Positions 1-7,573 of a stretch of DNA of 20,599 nucleotides are shown here, in pieces. The notes beneath the pieces are model-generated. The model was not told where the DNA came from. It made no database searches and saw nothing but the letters and a program-made list of their open reading frames with translations. The translations under genes were made by a program, and so were the position numbers. How positions within the stretch are numbered: position 1 is the first letter of the stretch; each line of letters opens with the position of its first letter. Source of the DNA: QPIN01 sp964535875 (GTDB taxonomy: Bacteria > Pseudomonadota > Gammaproteobacteria > Methylococcales > Methylomonadaceae). Location: positions 1 through 20,599 of the forward strand of contig CAZHUE010000032.1 of the NCBI GenBank assembly GCA_964535875.1, written 5' to 3'.

Positions 1-712
1 GCTTGCTTGGGCTGGGATGCCCAAAACAAGCTTTCGCAAAAATAGCGACTCCCTGTGCCTTTGATTTTCTACGCTATGAAAGCCTTTATCAAAACTGCAG
101 CCATTAAATCCCGGAAATTTTTCTTGTGTGGCTTTAACCCTTTCAAGGGCTATTTTATCATCCGTTTCTTTTTGCATCACGTGATAATGCACATTGGTTT
201 TGAGTACAAACGAATCGCATTGACCCGGGATCATCTGGTGAATATCAATATCCAGCAATTGATAGCCGGCACGAATGACTTCCACATCGATACGCACCAT
301 AATTTGGGACGTGAACAGCGTCAAATTGTCTTTTAAGGTTTGTAAACGATAATCCTTATCGCTTGTGAACAGCCTGTGTCCCAGCATCATTCTAAGTGTT
401 CTGTACTGGTTCGCCAGCTCTTGAATGCGGTCATAATCGGCACCTAAGCCTATGCGCAATGCACCTAATACCAAAATACACCATTGATCCATGCCGGGGC
501 GCCCTTTGCTGGCATCGACTGCAACCGTACTGTCATCGATTTCTTTGTGAGGAATGACTTCTTTCAGGATTTTGAACACCGCTTTTCTTAGTGGCTCAGT
601 CGTATAGATATGCTTTAAACCAAGTAATATCATCTCGGGATGTCACATCAATGACGATGTTGGCAATATCGGTTTGACCTATTTGCATTTGCGGTGATTT
701 CACTGTTCTCAT
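1..712 (-). pseudogene. DDE transposase, frameshifted and cut by the window edge
   Basis: Reading the minus strand from an ATG at 712 gives a start MRTVKSPQMQIGQTDIANI, then SRDDI. The frame is lost near 625-630 and resumes with LLGLKHIYTTEPLRKAVF. From there it stays open to position 1 through DASKGRPGMDQW, RTLRMMLGH and CSFDKGFHSVENQ. From memory this arrangement is typical of a transposase group filed under ISNCY/IS1182-like elements; the exact family is uncertain. The D in the DASKGRPG segment and the D of FDKGFHS are candidate catalytic acids. A small deletion at the junction removes a few bases and breaks the frame, so this copy is probably inactive. The C-terminal part lies outside the window. 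I could not identify the element's end upstream of 712. Confidence 0.8.
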
Positions 713-1069
713 GGGCCGGTTTCTCACGAAATTTTTAAGTGTTTGACGGCTATTTTGGTTTCAGGCTTATTCGAGGTTAAAACTAGTCTTTTAATATCAA
801 TGTGTTATGATATTTACGAGCTGTTCTTGAATTTTATTGAGACAAACCTTCAATCCATTGTTTTACCATAAACACTTGTATTTAAATGGAAATATTGTTT
901 TCGTCCAAGCACTAATCATGCCGATATTGAGAGTTTTTTCGAAAATTTTCAAATGAAATAAATCGCTATACCTCTTATATGTCAATGCTTCTGGCTTTTC
1001 CGTTCAGACACTAACTAGGTAGCGAATAGAAACTATTAAGTTTTCGTGATTAAACTCTTTTTATCAATC
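713..1069. other. Gene-free AT-rich stretch between transposase remnant and small repeat element
   Basis: No credible reading frame on either strand. It presumably contains the outer end of the insertion sequence whose transposase starts at 712, but no matching inverted repeat can be assigned because the other end is not in the window. A short inverted repeat is visible at 793-799 and 808-814 (AATATCA / TGATATT); it has no T tail and no assigned role. Confidence 0.5.
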
Positions 1070-1080
1070 AACAATAAAAA
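1070..1080. repeat. Target-site duplication, left flank of element copy 1
   Basis: The sequence AACAATAAAAA is repeated exactly at 1244-1254 on the other side of the element. A perfect 11-bp match directly abutting both ends is unlikely by chance, although this sequence is A-rich. Confidence 0.8.
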
Positions 1081-1243
1081 CAGGGCAATCGGGTATAAAT
1101 TTATAGCAAATAAATCAATTAGTTAGAAAAACACTGTGTTAATAAAAATCTTGTTTTCTTGTGAAATTGAAATTACATTCATTGGGAAACTATTGATTAT
1201 TCTACCTTCGCCAAAGTCAAGCTATTTTAAACCCGATTGTCCT
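1081..1243. mobile_element. Small non-coding inverted-repeat element (MITE-like), copy 1
   Basis: The 163-bp element begins CAGGGCAATCGGG and ends CCCGATTGTCCT. The termini (1082-1101 and 1224-1243) form an imperfect inverted repeat, with two mismatches in the first 18 positions. It is flanked on both sides by the perfect 11-bp direct repeat AACAATAAAAA (1070-1080 and 1244-1254), as expected for a target-site duplication. The interior has no open frame and is AT-rich. A related copy in the same orientation lies at 16856-17017. Such short elements are normally moved in trans by a full-length insertion sequence with matching ends. An 11-bp duplication is in the range made by some IS4-type transposases, but the mobilising element is not visible here. 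Confidence 0.85.
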
Positions 1244-1254
1244 AACAATAAAAA
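1244..1254. repeat. Target-site duplication, right flank of element copy 1
   Basis: Exact repeat of AACAATAAAAA from 1070-1080, immediately outside the right inverted repeat. Confidence 0.8.
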
Positions 1255-1259
1255 GGCTT

Positions 1260-1289
1260 TTGATAGAGTTGGCATAAAAATGGCATAAT
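1260..1289 (+). promoter_or_regulatory. Candidate sigma-70 promoter for the caxA-kds-lpt operon
   Basis: TTGATA (1260-1265) and CATAAT (1284-1289) are separated by 18 bases, each one base away from the -35 and -10 consensus. The pair lies 34 bases upstream of the caxA ATG and just outside the right target duplication of element copy 1. It overlaps the sigma-54-like motif at 1269-1285. It is a prediction from pattern only. Confidence 0.4.
1269..1285 (+). promoter_or_regulatory. Candidate sigma-54 (-24/-12) promoter
   Basis: TTGGCATAAAAATGGCA carries the GG (1271-1272) and GC (1283-1284) dinucleotides with exactly 10 bases between them, the hallmark of RpoN promoters, and a TTGGCA-type -24 box. 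It differs from the usual consensus at the base after GGCA, the next base, and the second T of TTGC. It precedes the gene block that includes rpoN itself. The AT-rich background and the overlap with a sigma-70-like pair keep confidence low. Confidence 0.35.
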
Positions 1290-1322
1290 AAGCTCCATTA
1301 AACGATTACCTTAAAAAATTAT

Positions 1323-2300
1323 ATGTTGATCAATGTTGTTTCTTTAATTGTCGGACTGATTGTATTGGTTATTGCGGCAGATAAATTTGTAATTGGTACG
1401 GTATCAATTGCTAGGCGATTTGGTATATCACCCTTGTTAATTGGATTAACTATTGTGGGGCTGGGTACTTCTGCGCCAGAAATTATTGTTTCCGCAATTT
1501 CATCATGGCAAGGAAACGTAGGGTTAGCCGTAGGTAATGCTTTAGGGTCTAATATTGCTAATATAGGTTTGATTCTTGGGTGTACTGCTGTTATTTCACC
1601 TTTAGCCTTTAAATCAGGTTTACTCAAACGGGAAATGCCTATATTAATGGCTGTTAGTTTGATTTGTTATTTTTTGGCATTTGATGGTTTGACTCAAACT
1701 GACGGTATTATTCTGTTGATTATGCTCGCTGCTTTTTTAGCGTGGTTAATATATTCGGCTAAACAAGAACAGAAAAAAAATATTTTACAAGACCCTTTAG
1801 CAGAAGAGATGGTTAATGAAATGCCAGAAGATGTTTCTGAAAAGAAAGCTTGGTTATTTTTTATTGCTGGACTAATTGGATTGTTAGCTAGTTCCAGACT
1901 TTTAGTCTGGGCAGCTGTTAATATTGCTGAATCTTTTGGTGTGAGCGACTTGGTTATTGGCTTAACGATAGTAGCCTTAGGGACAAGTTTGCCAGAGTTA
2001 GCGGCTTCAATTAGTAGTGTATTAAAAAATGAAGGTGAGTTGGCTGTAGGAAATATAATCGGATCTAATATGTACAATCTATTAGCTGTTTATTCATTGC
2101 CGGGGTTGATTGCGCCGGGTCCTGTAGCTGAATCTGTTCTTTATCGTGATTTTCCAGTATTGCTAGGGTTTACCGGCATCTTATTTATTTTAGGATATGG
2201 ATTGACAAAATCTGGATATATCAAACGTTTAGAAGGAATCGGCCTATTATTGGGTTACTTTTCCTATCAGTGGGTGCTTTATCAAAGTGCAATCATTTGA
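1323..2300 (+). CDS. caxA: Calcium/sodium antiporter, YrbG/CaxA family
   Basis: An inner-membrane cation/Ca2+ exchanger of 325 residues, the usual length for the YrbG family. Two homologous halves are visible. Each holds the alpha-repeat signature that forms the ion site: GLGTSAPE with GNALGSNIAN in the first half (about residues 46-85), and ALGTSLPELAAS with GNIIGSNMYN in the second (about 218-255). A charged cytoplasmic loop (about 145-175) separates the halves, and hydrophobic helices cover the rest. The ATG has no clear Shine-Dalgarno sequence. It is the first gene of the block and overlaps the kdsD start by one base (TGATGA), as yrbG does next to kdsD in many gammaproteobacteria. The substrate assignment is from family knowledge. 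Confidence 0.93.
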   Translation: MLINVVSLIVGLIVLVIAADKFVIGTVSIARRFGISPLLIGLTIVGLGTSAPEIIVSAISSWQGNVGLAVGNALGSNIANIGLILGCTAVISPLAFKSGLLKREMPILMAVSLICYFLAFDGLTQTDGIILLIMLAAFLAWLIYSAKQEQKKNILQDPLAEEMVNEMPEDVSEKKAWLFFIAGLIGLLASSRLLVWAAVNIAESFGVSDLVIGLTIVALGTSLPELAASISSVLKNEGELAVGNIIGSNMYNLLAVYSLPGLIAPGPVAESVLYRDFPVLLGFTGILFILGYGLTKSGYIKRLEGIGLLLGYFSYQWVLYQSAII

Positions 2301-3280
2301 TGAAGAATAACCATGATCAAAACCTGAAGGCACTGGGTTTAGCGGTAATAAAAACCGAAACGAAAGCCGTTATTGCCTTAGAAAAAAAAATTAATGATGA
2401 TTTTGTTCAGGCTTGCCATTTAATGCTCAATTGTAAAGGGCGAGTAGTTGTGACAGGAATGGGTAAGTCAGGTCATATTGCAGGAAAAATTGCAGCAACT
2501 TTGGCCAGTACAGGGACTCCGGCTTTTTACGTTCATCCGGGTGAAGCGAGTCATGGTGATCTAGGTATGATCACTCCCAGTGATGTTGTATTAGCGTTGT
2601 CTAATTCGGGAGAAACGGGTGAAGTGTTAACAATTTTACCTATTATTAAACGGATAGATGTTCCTTTTATTGCTATGACAGGTAACTCTAAATCATCATT
2701 GGCAAAGTTTGCCACTGTGCATATTGATGTCTCTGTAGAGCAAGAAGCTTGTCCTTTAGGTCTTGCGCCTACATCAAGTACAACAGCTGCATTAGTGATG
2801 GGCGATGCTCTGGCTGTTTCTTTACTGGAAACCAAGGGCTTTACTCGAGATGATTTTGCACTATCTCATCCCGGGGGTAGCTTAGGAAAGCGTTTATTGC
2901 TAATGGTTAGAGATATTATGCACTCTGATGGCGAAGTTCCAAAAATACTGGAAAATGCTGGAGTGGGTAATGCTTTGTTAGAAATGACAGAAAAAAAGCT
3001 TGGTATGACGGCTGTGGTAAATAAAGAAAATAAGGTTGTGGGTGTTTTTACGGACGGTGATTTAAGACGAATGTTAGGAAAAAACCTGGATATTCATAAG
3101 ACAACTGTTGCCGAAGTAATGACAACTAATTGCAAGGTTATTAAGGCAGATATTTTGGCAGCTGAAGCAATGAAAATTATGCAACAGAAAAAAATTAATG
3201 GATTATTAATAGTTGATGATAAGAATAGATTGTCTGGCGCGTTAAATATGCATGATTTGGTTAGAGCAGGAATAGTCTAA
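2300..3280 (+). CDS. kdsD: Arabinose-5-phosphate isomerase
   Basis: Cytoplasmic enzyme that converts ribulose-5-phosphate to arabinose-5-phosphate, the first step of Kdo synthesis for lipopolysaccharide. An N-terminal SIS domain (about 35-180) is followed by a CBS pair (about 205-325). Residues Lys56, Glu108, Glu149 and His190 match the catalytic residues of E. coli KdsD with a constant offset of three. The motifs TGMGKSGHIAGK and LSHPGGSLGKRL are clear. I start at the ATG at 2300, overlapping the caxA stop by one base, which gives 326 residues against 328 in E. coli. A GTG at 2270 would extend it by ten residues inside caxA and is less likely. It has no strong ribosome site, so translation is probably coupled to caxA. 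Confidence 0.95.
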   Translation: MKNNHDQNLKALGLAVIKTETKAVIALEKKINDDFVQACHLMLNCKGRVVVTGMGKSGHIAGKIAATLASTGTPAFYVHPGEASHGDLGMITPSDVVLALSNSGETGEVLTILPIIKRIDVPFIAMTGNSKSSLAKFATVHIDVSVEQEACPLGLAPTSSTTAALVMGDALAVSLLETKGFTRDDFALSHPGGSLGKRLLLMVRDIMHSDGEVPKILENAGVGNALLEMTEKKLGMTAVVNKENKVVGVFTDGDLRRMLGKNLDIHKTTVAEVMTTNCKVIKADILAAEAMKIMQQKKINGLLIVDDKNRLSGALNMHDLVRAGIV

Positions 3281-3805
3281 ATGCAAGAAATTATAGAAAA
3301 AGCTAAAAAATTAAAATTACTGATTCTTGATGTTGATGGTGTGTTAACAGATGGACGGTTATTTTTCGACGACAATGGAAAAGAATATAAGTGTTTTCAT
3401 GCCCGTGATGGACATGGAATTAAATTGTTACGTGAAACTGGCGTACACATTGCCGTTATTTCGGGTAGAAAATCAAATTCAGTTGCTTTGCGTATGAAAA
3501 ACTTAGGTGTAGAGCTTGTCTATCAAGGACATGAAAATAAAATTGCTGCATTTAATGAGATTATACAAAAACTGTCTCTTCAACCAGAACAAGTTGCTCA
3601 TGTAGGAGATGATTTGCTGGACTTACCTATCATGATACGAGTTGGGCTTTCTATTGCGGTTAATGATGCTAACGATTCAGTTAAAGAATATGCAGATTGG
3701 TGTACTGGAACAAGGGGTGGACAAGGAGCGGTTAGAGAGGTTTGTGATTTTATTATGCAATCACAGGGGACATTTGAAGACGTGTTGAAGCGATATATGC
3801 AATGA
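3281..3805 (+). CDS. kdsC: 3-deoxy-D-manno-octulosonate 8-phosphate phosphatase
   Basis: A cytoplasmic HAD-superfamily phosphatase that removes phosphate from Kdo-8-phosphate to give Kdo. The 174-residue protein has HAD motif I LLILDVDGVLTDG with Asp17 (nucleophile) and Asp19. It also has the SGRKS motif II, and the C-terminal HVGDDLLDLPIM motif with the acidic Mg2+ ligands. No cap domain is present, as in the tetrameric KdsC class. The ATG follows the kdsD TAA directly with no gap. Its own stop overlaps the lptC start (ATGA), so the genes are very likely co-transcribed and translationally coupled. Confidence 0.95.
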   Translation: MQEIIEKAKKLKLLILDVDGVLTDGRLFFDDNGKEYKCFHARDGHGIKLLRETGVHIAVISGRKSNSVALRMKNLGVELVYQGHENKIAAFNEIIQKLSLQPEQVAHVGDDLLDLPIMIRVGLSIAVNDANDSVKEYADWCTGTRGGQGAVREVCDFIMQSQGTFEDVLKRYMQ

Positions 3806-4380
3806 TAACTAGCCGAATACGACTCTATATTGTTCTTTTAGTTTTGGGGCTTTGTTCATGGTTGGCAGCTTATTTCTTAGAAGAGAATCTAAGTACTGAA
3901 TATACAGCAGAGGGGCATAGTCCAGATTATTTTAGTGTAAATTATTTGAAAAAAGAAACGGATCAAAAAGGATGGTTAAAGAATGAATTATTTGCCGATA
4001 AAATGGTTCATTATGCTGATGATGGAACAACTCATTTAACGAGTCCGGTGATGACCTTATATAATTCTAAACAGAATCCAGATGTGGCGCCATGGCTTAT
4101 AACGGCTGAAGAAGGGTTGCTGGAAGCGGATAATGAACATTTATTGCTAACTGGTCAGGTATTTATAGGTAGAGAAAAAACTAAAAAACATAATATGTTT
4201 AAGATTAATACCTCAGAATTAAGGATAACACTTCCAATTAATTTTGCTGAAACAACAGAATGGGCTGAGTTATTAAATGGTAGGAATAGAACAGAAGGCG
4301 TAGGATTAGAAGCTACTTTTACTGACCCTATACAGATAAAATTTTTGTCGAAGGTTAAAGGGAGATATGAATTTAATTAG
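3802..4380 (+). CDS. lptC: Lipopolysaccharide export protein LptC
   Basis: A bitopic inner-membrane protein of the Lpt bridge. It accepts lipopolysaccharide from the LptB2FG extractor and passes it to LptA. The single N-terminal membrane helix (about residues 7-25, YIVLLVLGLCSWLAAYFL) is followed by a periplasmic beta-jellyroll region with VHYADDGTTHLTSPVMTLYN and the LLTGQVFIGRE segment typical of the family. At 192 residues it matches E. coli LptC (191). The start overlaps the kdsC stop by four bases, and the 3' end overlaps lptA by 14 bases. Sequence conservation in this family is low, so the assignment rests largely on topology and position. Confidence 0.92.
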   Translation: MITSRIRLYIVLLVLGLCSWLAAYFLEENLSTEYTAEGHSPDYFSVNYLKKETDQKGWLKNELFADKMVHYADDGTTHLTSPVMTLYNSKQNPDVAPWLITAEEGLLEADNEHLLLTGQVFIGREKTKKHNMFKINTSELRITLPINFAETTEWAELLNGRNRTEGVGLEATFTDPIQIKFLSKVKGRYEFN

Positions 4381-4873
4381 ATTTTTTGTTTTTACAATTA
4401 TTTTTGCGAACAGTTGTTTAGTATTTGCACTTAAAAGTGATGCGGAAGAACCCGTCACTATTGATTCAAATACTGCAAGTTATGATGGTGCTAAAGAGAT
4501 AAGCACTTATATTGGAAATGTCATTACTATACAAGGAAGTTTGCGTATTGAATCAGATAAACTGGTGATTCATTTCAATCAGGGTGAAATAGAAAAAATG
4601 GTTTTTACGGGAAAACCAGTTATATTTAGGCAGCGACCCGCTGAAGGAAAAGAAGAAATTCATGGAGAAGCGTTAACTGCCGAGTATTACCCAAATCTAA
4701 ATAAATTAGTTTTGACTGAAGAGGCAGTGGTATCTCAGGGGAATAATCGTTCTGAAAGTAGATTGATAGTTTACGATAGTAAAAATTCTGTTATTAAAGC
4801 CGGCGAGCAATCATCAGACTCAAAAAGAGTCCATTCTGTTTTTAAACCTAAGACAAAGGGAAAAAACGATTAA
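4367..4873 (+). CDS. lptA: Periplasmic lipopolysaccharide-binding protein LptA
   Basis: Periplasmic bridge protein whose head-to-tail oligomers carry lipopolysaccharide from LptC to LptD. A signal peptide (about residues 1-21, ending LVFA) is followed by the OstA/LptA beta-jellyroll: EPVTIDSNTASYDG, then YIGNVITIQGSLRIESDKL and GEALTAEYYPNLNKL. The length, 168, is close to the usual 170-185. A good ribosome site GGGAG (4360-4364) lies just before the ATG, inside the end of lptC. Unlike its coupled neighbours, this gene therefore carries its own ribosome site. The stop overlaps the lptB start by one base. Confidence 0.94.
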   Translation: MNLIRFFVFTIIFANSCLVFALKSDAEEPVTIDSNTASYDGAKEISTYIGNVITIQGSLRIESDKLVIHFNQGEIEKMVFTGKPVIFRQRPAEGKEEIHGEALTAEYYPNLNKLVLTEEAVVSQGNNRSESRLIVYDSKNSVIKAGEQSSDSKRVHSVFKPKTKGKND

Positions 4874-5598
4874 TGACTCGTTTGGCAGGAAAACATTTGA
4901 TCAAAAGTTACAATAATAGAAATGTAGTTGATGGTGTCTCTTTGCACGTTGATGCAGGGGAGGTTGTAGGACTACTTGGGCCAAATGGAGCAGGTAAAAC
5001 AACCAGTTTTTATATGTTGGTAGGGTTAGTTAAGGCTGATGGTGGTGAGGTTTATATTGATGATAAGGAGATAACTTATTATCCAATGCATGACCGAGCT
5101 AGGCTTGGTATTGGATACTTGGCTCAGGAACCTTCAGTTTTTCGTAAATTAACCGTTGCAGAAAATTTACGTGCAGTGATACAAATTCATTCAGCTATAA
5201 GAAAAGGGCAGGTTGAAATTGTTATTGATGATTTATTAGAAGAGTTTAGTATTTTGCATCTACGAGATCAGGTCGCTTTAGGACTTTCTGGTGGAGAGCG
5301 GCGTAGAGTAGAAATTGCCAGAGCATTAGCGACAGATCCACAGTTTATATTATTGGATGAACCCTTTGCAGGAGTTGACCCAATATCAGTAATAGACTTG
5401 CAGAAAATCATTGCTCACCTAAAACAAAGGGGGATTGGTGTTTTAATTACAGAACATAAAGTCAGGGCTACACTAGAAATTTGTGATCGAGCGTATATAC
5501 TTAATGGAGGAACTGTTATTGCAGAGGGAACAACAAAAGAGATTGTTGCTAATGAGGAAGTTAGGAAAGTGTATTTAGGCGATAATTTTAGTCTTTAG
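4873..5598 (+). CDS. lptB: Lipopolysaccharide export ATP-binding protein LptB
   Basis: The ATPase of the LptB2FG transporter, which extracts lipopolysaccharide from the inner membrane. All ABC motifs are present in 241 residues: Walker A GPNGAGKTT (36-44), Q-loop at LAQEPSVF (about 83-90), signature LSGGE (138-142), Walker B ILLDEP with Glu163, and switch His195. The LSGGERRRVEIARAL and LLDEPFAGVDP segments are characteristic of LptB. The E. coli protein has the same 241-residue length. The membrane partners LptF and LptG are not in the window, as usual. The gene ends 94 bases before rpoN. Confidence 0.98.
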   Translation: MTRLAGKHLIKSYNNRNVVDGVSLHVDAGEVVGLLGPNGAGKTTSFYMLVGLVKADGGEVYIDDKEITYYPMHDRARLGIGYLAQEPSVFRKLTVAENLRAVIQIHSAIRKGQVEIVIDDLLEEFSILHLRDQVALGLSGGERRRVEIARALATDPQFILLDEPFAGVDPISVIDLQKIIAHLKQRGIGVLITEHKVRATLEICDRAYILNGGTVIAEGTTKEIVANEEVRKVYLGDNFSL

Positions 5599-5692
5599 GG
5601 TTTTAATGCTAACTAAAATGTATTTATCGGATAACCTGAAATATATTTCATGAGGAATAATAGTGAGTCAATTAACTTAGGTTAGAGGTTTA

Positions 5693-7144
5693 ATGAAGCA
5701 ATCTTTACAGCTACGTATTGGTCAAAGTTTAACAATGACGCCGCAATTACAGCAGGCGATCAAATTGTTACAGCTGTCAACACTGGATTTACAACTGGAA
5801 ATTCAGCAAGCTCTTGAATCAAATATGATGCTGGAGGTTGATGAAGAAGCAGCGAATGCTGAAGAAAATAATCTGGCTGTTCAAGAAGAATCTAAGGTGC
5901 CAGTTGAAAGCGAAGTGACTAGCGAAGGCTCTCAAACGGATTTACCAGATGAATTACCCGTTGATTCTAATTGGGAGGATGTATTTGAAAATACTCACCC
6001 ATTAACTGCAGCGGCATCTGAGGCTGCTGAATATGAAACACAACATAGTAAATCAGAAACTTTATTAGATCATTTATTACAGCAATTAGAACTACTGTCT
6101 ATTTCTGAAAGGGATCATGCTATTGCCATTGCTATTATTGATTCTATTAATAAAGACGGCTATTTAAGTGAGTCTATTGATGATATTTATCTTGGCTTAC
6201 ATTCGCAGCTTGATGACTTGGATCAAGATGAGGTGGAAGGAGTTTTACATCGAGTTCAAAATTTTGATCCTATCGGTGTTGCTGCAAAAGATCTAACAGA
6301 TTGTTTGATGATACAGTTAAAGCAATTGCCAGAAACTGTTTCTTTTAGGAATGAAGCGATTGATGTGGTTAGCCGGTCTCTTGATTTATTGGCGACACAT
6401 GATCAAGCAAGGCTAATGAGACGACTTGGTTTGTCTGAGGTGCAATTAAAAGAAGTTGTGGTTTTAATCAGAACCCTAGACCCAAAACCAGGAGCAAGCA
6501 TACAAAGTCTGGAGTCTAATTATATTGTTCCAGATGTTTTTGTAAGCAAACAAAAGGGGCATTGGAAAGTTATTTTAAATCCAGATATTGCCCCAAAACT
6601 ACGAGTTAATTCAGTTTATTCAAAAATGATAAAAAGGGCTGATAATACAAAAGAAAATGTTACTATGAAAGAACATTTACAAGAAGCTCGGTGGTTTATA
6701 AAAAGTTTACATAGCAGGAATGATACTTTATTACGTGTTGCAGAAAGTATTATAGAAAAGCAACAAGGGTTTCTGGAACATGGAGCTATTGCTATGAAAC
6801 CAATGGTATTAAGGGATATTGCAGAAGAGTTAGAATTGCATGAATCAACCATATCTCGTGTTACCACACAGAAATATATGCATACACCTAACGGTATAGT
6901 AGAATTTAAATACTTTTTCTCAAGCCATGTTTCAACAGAGGGAGGGGGAGAGTGTTCTGCGACTGCAATAAGGGCTCTTATTAAAGAGTTAGTAGGAAAT
7001 GAAAATCCTGCAAAACCATTGAGTGATAGTAAAGTGGCAGATATATTAAAGGAAAAGGGTATCAACATTGCTCGTCGTACAATAGCTAAGTATCGAGAGG
7101 CTATGTCTATTCCATCATCAAGTCAGAGAAAACGTCTTTTGTGA
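5693..7144 (+). CDS. rpoN: RNA polymerase sigma-54 factor
   Basis: The alternative sigma factor that recognises -24/-12 promoters and needs AAA+ activators to open them. Region I is the Gln/Leu-rich N terminus (about 1-50, QLQQAIKLLQLSTLDLQLEI). Region II is the acidic stretch (about 55-115). The core-binding domain follows, then a helix-turn-helix with DIAEELELHESTISRVT (about 380-396). The C-terminal RpoN box ARRTIAKYRE is at 460-469. The length of 483 is typical. The ATG is preceded by GAGGT six bases upstream. A weak sigma-70 promoter in the 94-base gap after lptB cannot be ruled out, so rpoN may be expressed both with and apart from the lpt genes. Confidence 0.98.
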   Translation: MKQSLQLRIGQSLTMTPQLQQAIKLLQLSTLDLQLEIQQALESNMMLEVDEEAANAEENNLAVQEESKVPVESEVTSEGSQTDLPDELPVDSNWEDVFENTHPLTAAASEAAEYETQHSKSETLLDHLLQQLELLSISERDHAIAIAIIDSINKDGYLSESIDDIYLGLHSQLDDLDQDEVEGVLHRVQNFDPIGVAAKDLTDCLMIQLKQLPETVSFRNEAIDVVSRSLDLLATHDQARLMRRLGLSEVQLKEVVVLIRTLDPKPGASIQSLESNYIVPDVFVSKQKGHWKVILNPDIAPKLRVNSVYSKMIKRADNTKENVTMKEHLQEARWFIKSLHSRNDTLLRVAESIIEKQQGFLEHGAIAMKPMVLRDIAEELELHESTISRVTTQKYMHTPNGIVEFKYFFSSHVSTEGGGECSATAIRALIKELVGNENPAKPLSDSKVADILKEKGINIARRTIAKYREAMSIPSSSQRKRLL

Positions 7145-7163
7145 CGGCATAACTATTTTTATT

Positions 7164-7169
7164 AAGGAG
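7164..7169 (+). promoter_or_regulatory. Strong Shine-Dalgarno site for hpf
   Basis: AAGGAG lies eight bases before the hpf ATG and is the best ribosome site in the operon. It suggests that Hpf is translated more strongly than the upstream genes. Confidence 0.7.
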
Positions 7170-7177
7170 TTTATTCT

Positions 7178-7468
7178 ATGCAAGTAAGTGTAACGGGTCA
7201 CCATATTGAAGTCACGGATTCATTAAAAAATCATGTTGAAGAAAAAATAGCTAAGTTAAAGCGACATTTTGATAATGTGACTGATATACATGTGATTTTA
7301 ACAGTAGAGAAGCTTGACCAAAAAGCTGAAGCTACTGTACAAATAAGAGGAGCAAAGTTATTTGCAGATGATGTTCAAGAAGATATGTATAAAGCGATAG
7401 ATAATATGGTTGATAAATTAGACCGTCAAATTATTAAACACAAAGAAAAAACAGGAAAGCATAGATAA
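7178..7468 (+). CDS. hpf: Ribosome hibernation promoting factor (short form)
   Basis: A small cytoplasmic protein that binds in the decoding channel of the 30S subunit and promotes inactive 100S ribosomes in stationary phase. It was formerly called sigma-54 modulation protein. The 96-residue sequence starts MQVSVTGHHIEVTDSLKNHV. It shows the HPF/YfiA fold signature DIHVILTVEKLDQKAEATVQI, the DVQEDMYKAIDNMVDKLDRQ helix, and a basic C terminus HKEKTGKHR. There is no C-terminal dimerisation extension, so it is the short class. It sits 33 bases after rpoN, its standard position. The next gene is mgtE rather than the often seen ptsN. Confidence 0.96.
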   Translation: MQVSVTGHHIEVTDSLKNHVEEKIAKLKRHFDNVTDIHVILTVEKLDQKAEATVQIRGAKLFADDVQEDMYKAIDNMVDKLDRQIIKHKEKTGKHR

Positions 7469-7486
7469 ACATTTTCATTTCGCTGT

Positions 7487-7533
7487 CTTTTGTTTGAATT
7501 TAACGGCAAGTATTTTTTTAAATCAATCAAAAG
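7487..7533. repeat. Imperfect inverted repeat between hpf and mgtE
   Basis: CTTTTG (7487-7492) pairs with CAAAAG (7528-7533). After a one-base mismatch a second helix, TTGAATTT against AAATCAA, extends it with one bulge. The loop contains a T7 run (7513-7519). No T tract follows on the plus strand. It could be a weak terminator for the rpoN-hpf transcript or part of the mgtE leader. AT-richness makes chance pairing possible. Confidence 0.3.
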
Positions 7534-7573
7534 GCACATTTAAGTCTTAATCTACTTTTGTACACTTTTACCT

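Noticed and set aside
55..336. 93-codon plus-strand frame
   Set aside because: It lies antisense to the transposase frame, which shows recognisable family motifs through the same bases.
1081..1243. Inverted-repeat element read as a terminator or riboswitch for caxA
   Set aside because: A second copy at an unrelated site and 11-bp duplications at both sites indicate a mobile element.
1319..2077. Two minus-strand frames of 102 and 127 codons
   Set aside because: Both are complementary to caxA, which has clear transport motifs and codon bias on the plus strand.
2270..2299. Upstream GTG start for kdsD
   Set aside because: It adds ten residues inside caxA; the ATG at 2300 overlaps the caxA stop and keeps catalytic residues at a constant offset of three from E. 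coli KdsD.
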